The translations under genes and the position numbers were made by a program. The notes beneath the pieces are model-generated. The model ran no database searches. It was not told where the DNA came from and saw only the letters and a list, made by a program, of their open reading frames with translations. Below are positions 1-7,169 of a stretch of 13,135 bases of DNA, piece after piece (positions within the stretch are counted from its first letter, which is position 1; the number at the start of each line of letters is the position of its first letter). Origin of the DNA: Acidobacteriaceae bacterium (GTDB lineage Bacteria; Acidobacteriota; Terriglobia; Terriglobales; Acidobacteriaceae); assembly GCA_003167305.1 (NCBI GenBank), contig PMTP01000091.1:2197-15331 (forward strand), in the 5' to 3' direction.

Positions 1-103
1 GTGGGTAAGGCATCCATCCGGATAGTTCTCCATAGAGGATGCTAGCAGAAAACGGCCGGCTCACGCAGACGGCTTGAATCCGTAGTTCCCTCCACCTCGT
101 CCT

Positions 104-259
104 CACTGGTCTCCGTACTGGGCGCCAACAACCTGCATGGCCTGTGCCCTGATTGCCGATCAAATGGCCTCCGTGGGCTTCCTGGACAGGGACATTGACT
201 ACACTTCGGGCGTGATGCACAGCATCGGGCGGTTGGCGCTGACCGTGATCCGGCCTCAG
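104..259 (+). pseudogene. HDOD-domain gene remnant
   Basis: The + frame containing the ATG at 137 reads ACALIADQMASVGF, then DYTSGVMHSIGRLALTVIRPQ. This resembles the core of bacterial HDOD signalling domains, where the usual form is roughly A.IAE.LA...GL, then AGLLHDIGRLAL...P. The frame is closed by a TAG at 83-85, and the text before about position 104 does not look like the rest of the domain. The likeness ends around the stop codon of the rhomboid gene, which is read on the other strand. The usual HDIGR motif is HSIGR here. I read it as a fragment truncated at both ends, since an HDOD domain is about 200 residues and only about 50 are visible. It could also be the end of a gene lying mostly left of the window, but the in-frame TAG argues against that. 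Confidence 0.4.
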
Positions 260-1074
260 TTCCAGCGGCTTCTGTCGTTGGCGTCGTCGTCAATCTGGCG
301 GCCCTGGCCGTCAAAGCGGACGGTGCGACCCTGGGAGCGCATATAGACCTCGAATTTACGGGCGGTGCGGCGGCGCTTCCAGCGGTAAAAGCGGTTGCGC
401 ACGGCATACAACCGCTCGCTGAGGCCGAAGGAGACGCCGCGACGCGGAGCCAGGCGGACGTAAAGCAGGCCGGCCAGCGCGCCGCCCAACTGGGCAAAGG
501 CGTATAGGCGCTGAGTACCGAAGAGCATGGCAATGGAGATCAGCGCGTAGACGGCCACCAGGTACCGGGCTTTGATGCCGATGGGCAGGGGAAAGAGCAT
601 GAACTGCGTGTCGCCATAGAGCGCGCCGATGGCCACCAGCAGGCCGAAGATGCCGCCAAAGCAGCCAATGAGAGGACTTCCCGCAACCGAATAGCCGAGC
701 AAATGGCCGCACACAGCAATAGCAGTAGCGGCGGCTGCGGTGCCCAGCACGGAGACGGCGTAGAGTCCGGTCACCCATCCCGGCTTGTGATAATTCTCAA
801 GAAATCCCGCAATGAAGAAGAGCGAGAGCAGTTCGAGGAGCGTGCCGCCGATTCCGGTATGGATGAAGCTGTAAGTGAAGGGCTGCCAGAGGGCGCCGTG
901 CAGGAACCCACCGGGAGTGAATGCGAAAGAGATAGCAAGCCCGTCGGCGGCGGCCGGAGCGGCCATCAGCGCCAGAGCCAGGGCGAAGTAGGCCGCCAGG
1001 TTCCACAGAACCAGGCGGCGCGTGGCGCCACGGAACTCGGGGAAGGCAAACGGAGAGGAGCCGAATCGGGGCAT
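256..1074 (-). CDS. Rhomboid-family membrane protein, catalytically degenerate
   Basis: This 272-residue integral membrane protein has about six hydrophobic segments (roughly residues 21-40, 58-72, 78-93, 101-122, 133-153 and 168-208) and a basic tail from residue 213. The rhomboid fold is recognisable: LWQPFTYSFIH at 62-72 matches the WR..T..F.H motif, GIFGLL at 141-146 follows the place of the GxSG serine loop, and LGGALAGL at 196-203 matches the last helix. Gap-free comparison with E. coli GlpG puts Phe139 at the nucleophilic Ser201 (GCFGG instead of GxSGx), Gln195 at His254, Gly77 at His150 and Glu81 at Asn154. His72 (GlpG His145) is kept. It therefore probably cannot cleave substrates and may bind membrane proteins, as iRhoms and derlins do; that role is inference. 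Start is ATG at 1074 with no strong ribosome site. No same-strand partner gene adjoins it. Confidence 0.85.
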   Translation of the reverse strand: MPRFGSSPFAFPEFRGATRRLVLWNLAAYFALALALMAAPAAADGLAISFAFTPGGFLHGALWQPFTYSFIHTGIGGTLLELLSLFFIAGFLENYHKPGWVTGLYAVSVLGTAAAATAIAVCGHLLGYSVAGSPLIGCFGGIFGLLVAIGALYGDTQFMLFPLPIGIKARYLVAVYALISIAMLFGTQRLYAFAQLGGALAGLLYVRLAPRRGVSFGLSERLYAVRNRFYRWKRRRTARKFEVYMRSQGRTVRFDGQGRQIDDDANDRSRWN

Positions 1075-1266
1075 AACCAGTTTCAGGGTAAACCGGGAGG
1101 CGGGTGAATGTCATGGGCAGCGCGGACAGGCGGCCTGCGCACTTCCGGGATTCCGGCGTGGTTCCGTTACGGAACCGTCCACATGAGCAAACTTTCATCG
1201 ATGCGCTGTAGCTTTATGGCGTATCCTTCGCTTGGGGAGTTCCGGTTGGGATTGGGATCGAGCCTC

Positions 1267-1296
1267 TTGACCGGAGGCCGGGTTGTGGCAAAGAAT
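1267..1296 (+). promoter_or_regulatory. Candidate sigma-70 promoter for the LysW-like gene
   Basis: A TTGACC box (1267-1272) and an AAGAAT box (1291-1296) are 18 bp apart, about 70 bp upstream of the GTG at 1365. The -35 box matches consensus at 5 of 6 positions and the -10 box at 4 of 6. The rest of 1075-1364 holds no convincing gene. Confidence 0.35.
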
Positions 1297-1364
1297 AGCG
1301 GCAGTCGTACCACGAAGTGCCGTCATTCCGCAATGCGAATGTCATCGAAAGAGAGGAGGCTGCC

Positions 1365-1559
1365 GTGCCGAGCTGCCCAGAATGCGAGAATAGTCTTGAT
1401 GTTGAAATGGACGAAGTGGAAGAAGGCGACATCGTCGTCTGTGATGAATGTGGAGCGGAGTACGAGGTGGTCGGCGTTGAACCGCTGGAGATGGTGCGGG
1501 TAGGTGATGGCCTGGACGACGACGAGGCTTTGCTCGACGAGGATGAGGAGGAAGAGTGA
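1365..1559 (+). CDS. LysW-like acidic zinc-ribbon carrier protein
   Basis: This 64-residue acidic protein resembles LysW, the amino-group carrier protein of the alpha-aminoadipate lysine/arginine pathway. There, substrates are attached to the C-terminal glutamate by an ATP-grasp ligase of the LysX type. Visible: a zinc ribbon with CPEC at 4-7 and CDEC at 26-29, the family-typical stretch VEEGDIVVCDECGAEYEVV, then PLE (40-42) and a very acidic tail ending in four glutamates. The usual LysW tail EDWGE is absent. The GTG at 1365 is chosen because AGGAGG (1354-1359) lies 5 nt upstream and the protein then begins right before the ribbon, as in LysW; a start at 1317 would add 16 unrelated residues. 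The stop overlaps the next gene's GTG by 4 nt. No LysX, LysY or LysZ gene is nearby, so carrier function is inferred from resemblance alone. Confidence 0.75.
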   Translation: MPSCPECENSLDVEMDEVEEGDIVVCDECGAEYEVVGVEPLEMVRVGDGLDDDEALLDEDEEEE

Positions 1560-1933
1560 GGTTGAATCGCACGAGTTTGGCGGCCGGGGTGGTGCTTGCC
1601 CTTCTGATGACCGGTTTGGTTCCGCTGGGGTCAATATGGATAGGGCCGTTTGCGGCCGAGGCGCAGAACCTGGGCCAGCGCGCTGTCATGGGCGCCGTGG
1701 TAGACGCCAATTCCACTCCGGTGGCCGGCGCCACGGTCTTTCTCAGGGATCTGAAGTCCAAGAACATTCGTAGTTTTACCTCCGTCGAGCACGGCCGCTT
1801 CCGGTTTGCCCAGGTGAATATGGCCGAGGATCATGAACTCTGGGCGGAGAAGGACGGCAGGAAGAGCGCGGTCAAGAGCATCAGCTCCTGGGATGCGCGC
1901 AAGGAGATTGAGGTCGATCTGAAGCTGAAGTAG
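1556..1933 (+). CDS. Secreted carboxypeptidase-regulatory-like domain protein
   Basis: This is a 125-residue exported protein. Residues 1-36 form a signal peptide (MRLNR, then a hydrophobic core, with AEA before Gln37 as the likely cleavage site). Residues 41-125 look like a single carboxypeptidase-D regulatory-like beta-sandwich: GAVVDANSTPVAGATVFL (46-63) is the classic first strand pair and the GRFRFAQV region matches the G.f.f..l motif. Such domains are common in secreted acidobacterial proteins, often as modules of larger TonB-linked proteins, but here the domain stands alone. The start is a GTG inside the sequence GTGA, which overlaps the stop of the LysW-like gene. The two are therefore probably translationally coupled and co-transcribed from the promoter near 1267. 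Substrate and partner are unknown. Confidence 0.8.
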   Translation: MRLNRTSLAAGVVLALLMTGLVPLGSIWIGPFAAEAQNLGQRAVMGAVVDANSTPVAGATVFLRDLKSKNIRSFTSVEHGRFRFAQVNMAEDHELWAEKDGRKSAVKSISSWDARKEIEVDLKLK

Positions 1934-1962
1934 GCGGGCGCGCCAGCCCTGGCCGCGCCCGC
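1934..1962. terminator. GC-rich hairpin between convergent genes
   Basis: A perfect 9-bp stem, GCGGGCGCG (1934-1942) against CGCGCCCGC (1954-1962), begins directly after the stop at 1933 and lies 19 bp from the 3' end of the convergent VOC gene. There is no U-run on either side, so intrinsic termination is plausible but unproven. Confidence 0.45.
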
Positions 1963-1981
1963 TCTATGCAGGGATCAAGGG

Positions 1982-2359
1982 TTATTTTTGCTTACCCTTG
2001 CTGGAGAGAACAAACTGGTTGCCATCCGGATCCTTGAAGATGGCCGTTGAGCCCCACGGTTCGCTCTTTGGCTCCTGGGCAAAGGTTACGCCTCTCTGCT
2101 GAAGCGTCTTGGCAGTTGCGAAGACGTCGTCGCACCAGAAGGAAATTGACTGAAATTCGCCGATGCGGTGCTCATGGCCCTCCGGGGTAAAGAGCGCCAA
2201 ACCTGTCTCCGCGCCGGGTATCAGCAGCTCGATCCAGCGTTGCGTTGGTGTAAAGGGCTGGTCGGTGACGACCTTGAAGCCCATGGCTTCGGTGTAGAAC
2301 TTCAACGCGACGTCCTGATCGCGTACGGGGATGCCGGTAAACTTGATTCCTCTTACCAT
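1982..2359 (-). CDS. VOC (glyoxalase/bleomycin-resistance) family protein
   Basis: This 125-residue single-domain protein of the vicinal-oxygen-chelate superfamily shows both beta-alpha-beta-beta-beta halves: IPVRDQDVALKFYTEAMGFKVV (10-31) opens the first, and SISFWCDDVFATAKTLQQRGV (71-91) with KDPDGNQFVL (109-118) makes the second. In metal-dependent members a His starts strand 1 and a Glu ends the last strand; here those places seem to hold Gly/Ile-Pro and Val. This sub-type may not bind a metal in the usual way, and its substrate is unknown. ATG at 2359 is preferred over longer starts because AGGAGGT lies 6 nt upstream and the family begins there. It is transcribed divergently from the winged-helix gene at 2447, so the 87-bp gap may hold promoters for both; a weak TTGAAA/TATGCT pair on the minus strand is visible. 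Confidence 0.85.
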   Translation of the reverse strand: MVRGIKFTGIPVRDQDVALKFYTEAMGFKVVTDQPFTPTQRWIELLIPGAETGLALFTPEGHEHRIGEFQSISFWCDDVFATAKTLQQRGVTFAQEPKSEPWGSTAIFKDPDGNQFVLSSKGKQK

Positions 2360-2402
2360 CTTTGAACCTCCTGTCGCCGAGCATAGCGCGAATCGATTTT
2401 TA

Positions 2403-2430
2403 TTTTCAATCAGGTAGTCGATGCTATAGT
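2403..2430 (+). promoter_or_regulatory. Candidate promoter of the winged-helix gene
   Basis: TTTTCA (2403-2408) and TATAGT (2425-2430) are 16 bp apart. The -10 box matches consensus at 5 of 6 positions. Transcription would start near 2437, leaving a leader of about 10 nt before the ATG at 2447. Confidence 0.4.
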
Positions 2431-2446
2431 CAAATTCGGTATAGCT

Positions 2447-2764
2447 ATGCCTGTCTTCGACGATTATGTGATCAACGCGCTGATGCGCGACCTGGTAGGC
2501 CACGACCGCAAGCCGGTCAGCTTTCTTATCTATCTGTGGCTGGCTGCCGGACAGGCGCGCGGCGACGGAGCGGTGCGCGTGAGCTATCAGGAGCTGGCCG
2601 AGTCGGTGGGGGTGTCGAAGAGCTCCGCACAGGCTGCGGTGCGATGGCTTCTGCGTAGAAAGCTGATCACAGCCAGCAGTCAGAGTGTGACTGCGACGCC
2701 TTGCTACACAGTGCGAAGTCCCTGGCGGGAGGCGGCGCAGCGGCTTGCCGGCCGCGGGCAGTGA
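2447..2764 (+). CDS. Small winged-helix DNA-binding protein
   Basis: This 105-residue protein has a helix-turn-helix at about 46-75 (SYQELAESVGVSKSSAQAAV, then RWLLRRKLI), followed by a short wing-like stretch ending in CYTVRSPW. The helices before it (5-35) resemble those in replication-initiator and GntR-like winged-helix modules. No ligand-binding domain is present, so it is probably a small transcription regulator. Its place opposite the VOC gene suggests it may control that gene, itself, or both; this is inference from position. There is no Shine-Dalgarno sequence before the ATG, and the predicted leader is only about 10 nt. I do not recognise a named family. Confidence 0.75.
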   Translation: MPVFDDYVINALMRDLVGHDRKPVSFLIYLWLAAGQARGDGAVRVSYQELAESVGVSKSSAQAAVRWLLRRKLITASSQSVTATPCYTVRSPWREAAQRLAGRGQ

Positions 2765-2776
2765 TGCGGCTGGCCG

Positions 2777-2995
2777 CTACTTATTAAAAATGGCAACAAG
2801 ATCCGAAGTCACGAATGGACAGAATGTCTTGTTGAAGTAGGGAGTTGATACAGTGAGCGTCGAGTTGTCTCCTGCTGCCCATCCCGTGGACCAAACGTAG
2901 GTGCAGGCGGCCACTGAAACCTCTTTGATGATTGCCTTCTCACCTTGCACATCGTAGATTTTGAATATTACCGGCTGCGCGGTAAAGTTGCACAA
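2777..2995 (-). CDS. Doubtful small ORF, possibly a 5'-damaged secreted-protein gene
   Basis: A 72-residue frame starts at TTG (2995), without a ribosome site. The composition looks protein-like (for example PVIFKIYDVQGEKAIIKEV and STLTVSTPYFNKTF). The same frame stays open upstream to a TGA at 3092-3094 and there reads like a Pro/Ser-rich linker (SPALSTSGETSPDAPNPLPA), with no ATG or GTG start. A good GAGGAG site followed by ATG near 3100 lies in a different frame. I suspect a frameshift or loss of the 5' end, but a genuine TTG-started small protein cannot be excluded. No family is recognised. It converges on the winged-helix gene, ending 12 bp from it. Confidence 0.3.
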   Translation of the reverse strand: MCNFTAQPVIFKIYDVQGEKAIIKEVSVAACTYVWSTGWAAGDNSTLTVSTPYFNKTFCPFVTSDLVAIFNK

Positions 2996-3129
2996 AGCTA
3001 CATTAGCCGTGCCCGGTGCCGGAAGTGGATTGGGCGCGTCGGGAGACGTTTCTCCTGAAGTCGATAACGCCGGAGAATGGACCGGACGGACTCAGACATT
3101 GCATCTCCTCATTTTGATCAATTGCCAAT

Positions 3130-3510
3130 TCAACTCACACGTGAAGCGTGGGCGGCTACGATATGCCAGCGACTCTTGCCGAATGCGGCAACCCAAACGC
3201 GCGTGAAATGGAAATCGCCATTGGCTGGGCTGCCATCGTACGTACCCGACAGGCGCATCCGCACTGACACGACAGCCGTTTTTTCATGGATCTGGATGTG
3301 CCGCTCGGAAGGAGTAAGCTCTTTCACTTGAAGAAGACCAGACTGATAAGCTCCAAGGTCGTCTTTCTTGCCGAGCAGTTGCCCAAGGTGATTCGTAAAG
3401 ATCAATTCTGGAGCGAGCAACTCATCCAAGGCGCGAAGATCTGAACTCAACATCGCACTCCGTAGCTGTTCTTCTGCCTCTATAATCTGCTGCTCCACTG
3501 TTTCGTTCAT
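3130..3510 (-). CDS. NTF2-like (SnoaL/DUF4440-type) protein
   Basis: This 126-residue protein has the layout of the NTF2-like superfamily. Two N-terminal helices (EQQIIEAEEQLRSAMLSSDL, 5-24) are followed by LDELLAPELIFTNHLGQLLGKKD (about 28-50), the signature of DUF4440/SnoaL-like proteins. Strands follow, with VVSVRMRLSGTYDG and FHFTRVWVAAFGKSRWHIVAAHAS at the end. Such proteins are either small enzymes or binding cones; nothing here fixes a substrate. There is no signal peptide, so it is probably cytoplasmic. The ATG at 3510 has a GGGAGGGG element about 9-11 nt upstream. The gene lies 69 bp downstream of the lipoprotein gene on the same strand, so they could share a transcript. Confidence 0.8.
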   Translation of the reverse strand: MNETVEQQIIEAEEQLRSAMLSSDLRALDELLAPELIFTNHLGQLLGKKDDLGAYQSGLLQVKELTPSERHIQIHEKTAVVSVRMRLSGTYDGSPANGDFHFTRVWVAAFGKSRWHIVAAHASRVS

Positions 3511-3579
3511 GAAGCCTTGCCCCTCCCGGCCCTTTTTCCGCTATCTTGGCGGCGTGCGGTGGTGTGTTCCGGGGCGGCG

Positions 3580-4269
3580 TTATTCCTGCTTGAGAATCAC
3601 ATCGCCGTTGATGGTGTTGATCTCCACATGATTCTGACCACCGCCAACCCGGCCTTCGGCGAAAATGTACTTGCGCGGAGTGCCCTGTGATGTGTCCCAG
3701 TCAGCGCTTTGACGATGAGTGAGGCCCATATGGTCGATGATGTCGAAGGTCTTGTCCGCGTTCTTGGTATAGGCAAGCTTGATCCGAACCTCCATCGGGA
3801 AGTCTTTGGGTACGATCAGCGTGATCGTGCCTGAATTCGAAGTCAGATGAACATCGCGCTGGGTAGATGATGAGCCAACCAGGTGTGCGGTAATATCCCC
3901 GGCCATGGTTGTCGCATGAACGGGGCCATTCACGCCTTTGATGGTGATATTGCCACCCATCGTGGTTGCGTCGACGGAGGCTTCGGCGTGATCAATCGTG
4001 ACATTACCGCCCATTGTCTTGACTTTTGCGAACTCGCCCACGATTCCCAGATGGATGTCGCCGCCCATCGTCGAAAGGGTTGCTCCATGCGGTGCGTCCG
4101 CAACATCGATTCCGCCACCCATCTTGCTGATGCTGAGCGCAGCCCCGTCTGTGCCAGCTTCCACATCTTGCGGACTCTGCGACCTGGAGTACTTGCAGCC
4201 GGACAAAGCGGCTGAGATTGCGCCGGTAAGGACGAGCAAAATCACGACAGACGATTTGTGAATTGTCAT
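3580..4269 (-). CDS. Lipoprotein with 18-residue MGG repeats (DUF4097-like)
   Basis: This 229-residue exported lipoprotein has a signal sequence at 1-24 and the lipobox LSGC with Cys25 as the lipid site. The middle is a beta-solenoid-like repeat: MGG occurs at 50, 68, 86 and 104 and MAG at 122, an exact 18-residue spacing. Each repeat reads about T-MGG-x-I-x-I. After residue 140 the pattern loosens (SNSGTITLIVPKDFPMEVRI, then INTINGDVIL at the end), which is typical of DUF4097/adhesin-like beta-helix proteins. The likely location is the periplasmic face of a membrane. The function is unknown; in the family such domains are often linked to anti-sigma or cell-envelope genes, but none is here. 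ATG at 4269 has AGGAGA 8 nt upstream. It lies 113 bp after gatB on the same strand, and that gap holds a 14-bp palindrome (4343-4356). Confidence 0.85.
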   Translation of the reverse strand: MTIHKSSVVILLVLTGAISAALSGCKYSRSQSPQDVEAGTDGAALSISKMGGGIDVADAPHGATLSTMGGDIHLGIVGEFAKVKTMGGNVTIDHAEASVDATTMGGNITIKGVNGPVHATTMAGDITAHLVGSSSTQRDVHLTSNSGTITLIVPKDFPMEVRIKLAYTKNADKTFDIIDHMGLTHRQSADWDTSQGTPRKYIFAEGRVGGGQNHVEINTINGDVILKQE

Positions 4270-4342
4270 CGCATGGATCTCCTGATAAAAATTAAATCAA
4301 AACTCAAGAGGCAATACGGAATGCCTGGCGAAAAAGTTCCAG

Positions 4343-4356
4343 GAAACAATTGTTTC
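4343..4356. repeat. 14-bp perfect palindrome
   Basis: GAAACAATTGTTTC lies between the end of gatB and the lipoprotein start, next to a weak CCTGG/CCAGG stem (4324-4343). It could be an operator or part of a terminator; neither is shown. Confidence 0.4.
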
Positions 4357-4382
4357 GACTGAACGATCTTCACCGCCGCGGA

Positions 4383-5912
<1,530 letters not shown>

Positions 5913-5933
5913 ATTGTCTTTGATTTTAACGCG

Positions 5934-6119
5934 TCAGGATTTCCCGCGGGGTTCGTTCTTTCCAGTATTCAGAAAGGTGACGGATTCAATTCCGGACTTC
6001 TTGGTGAGTAATATGCCCGGTCCGTCGATCTGAAACTGCGTTCCTTCTTCGTCCACAATCCATGCGGCATATTCCAGAAACAGTGAAATGTCTTCCTGCT
6101 CATAGGGGTAATAACACAA
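5934..6119 (-). CDS. Hypothetical ORF without a good start, possibly decayed
   Basis: A 61-residue frame starts at TTG (6119) with no ribosome site. The same frame is open further upstream and there encodes a hydrophobic run (ILSLFVLVQLSGG) back to a TAA near 6180. A GGAAGG site and an ATG (MPFKIF) sit just before that TAA in the neighbouring frame. A single-base indel would join them into a protein with a signal-like N-terminus, so this may be a frameshifted gene. The visible part (FLEYAAWIVDEEGTQFQIDG, LLTKKSGIESVTFLNTGKNE) looks protein-like but matches no family I know. Its 3' end lies only 21 bp before the gatB start. The rest of the gap, about 6180-6358, holds nothing I can support. Confidence 0.3.
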   Translation of the reverse strand: MCYYPYEQEDISLFLEYAAWIVDEEGTQFQIDGPGILLTKKSGIESVTFLNTGKNEPRGKS

Positions 6120-6358
6120 GAAATCAACGACGGAACGGCCCCCGGAAAGCTGAACCAGGACGAATAAACTTAGAATATCTTAAAAGGCATCCTTCCAGAT
6201 GGAATTGCCCGTGCGCTGAGTAATGCGCCACTTTCATAGCAGCCGGAGAAGCCAGTCGTGGTTGAGGCTTGCGCTATAAAGAACACCCGTGGCCAGAGCC
6301 ATGGCTGCCAAGAGAGCCAGATATGGCCAATTCAACTCCAGACAGGTATCTGTTTGAC

Positions 6359-6885
6359 TCAGGCAGGCCCGACAGGTTGTGGTTTTTCTGTCGCATCGGG
6401 ATGAATCATCTGATCCAGAGTTACAGGATCGACTGCCACGGCTTGCTGCGCGAGCCGGAAAAAGAACTTGTCACGGCTCTTTGATCGCCGCCGGTTGAAG
6501 TGGAACGTGAACTCATCCAGATAGAAATTCAGATGCTTGTGGCTGATCGCCCCATGATGGCTTCCCATCATCCACCATTTCAGGTGCGAAATGACCAGAT
6601 GAACGCGCGACAGCAGTTCCGGCGCGGTCTTCGTGTTCCCCTTCAAGTATGTCACCTCGTGCTTATACTCACTAGTCTTCAGAGGCAGGTATCCCAGCCA
6701 TCCGTTTGTATGCACGGCGCTGCCGGCCTCTACCGACACCCGCACAAATGCAGGCAACGGAAGCCATCCGGCCAACGCAGTCGGGCCAGATAATCGCGGC
6801 GGGCAGCTTTAGGAGAGAAAGCGGCCTCCAACTGGATCAGATTGCGCGGATTACCAATCTGCTGCTCCGGCGGGAGATTTTCGTG
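6359..6885 (-). pseudogene. IS1595-family transposase remnant, internally deleted
   Basis: Two pieces in different frames belong to an ISXO2/IS1595-type transposase. The N-terminal piece (from about 6885 to a TAG at 6730-6732) reads NPRNLIQLEAAF...RRDYLARLRWPDGFRC, the start of the zinc-ribbon domain. The C-terminal piece (about 6745 to the stop at 6359) reads SAVHTNGWLGYLPL, ELLSRVHLVISHLKWWMMGSHHGAISHKHLNFYLDEF and NRRRSKSRDKFFFRLAQQAVAVDP, the end of the DDE domain. About 130-150 residues expected between them, including the first catalytic Asp, are missing, and the junction shifts the frame. The usual HTDGW motif is HTNGW, so a second catalytic residue is gone too. I could not find terminal inverted repeats or target duplications. 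The element cannot be autonomous. Confidence 0.85.
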
Positions 6886-7169
6886 TTACAGTTGGTTTAA
6901 TCTCAGTATTTCTTGTTTTTATGCCCACGATCTCTCAAGCCGGCAGGCCGGAGCGCAAGGTGTTGCGCGGCGCCCTGCTCCAGCAGTACGACGATCAGCA
7001 AGCTCTGGCATGAGACCTCATCGGCATGAACAAGGCTGGCCAACCGCGGCAAACCTTCCACTGGTGTGATCGGGGAGGTTTTCCACAGGAGGTACGACAG
7101 AGTTACAACACCCGTTCGCGCTTAACCCGAGAGCGCAGGTCATTTCTATCCTGTAGATGAGGTTCAGGC

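Noticed and set aside
42-533. 163-codon minus frame at the left end
   Set aside because: It overlaps the rhomboid-like gene on the same strand out of frame and is Ser/Ala/Arg-rich, as expected of a GC shadow.
6301-6900. Terminal inverted repeats of the IS1595 remnant
   Set aside because: I compared the sequence beyond both ends of the transposase and found no convincing matching ends or target duplication.
6921-7013. 30-codon + frame reading MPTISQAGRPERKVLRGALL...
   Set aside because: Composition is coding-like, but there is no ribosome site, no family match and the length is too short to trust. It may be a scrap of an older gene in the eroded zone.
7026-7160. 44-codon + frame starting MNKAGQPRQTFHWC just before the PP2C-like gene
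   Set aside because: No ribosome site and an arginine-rich, random-looking translation.
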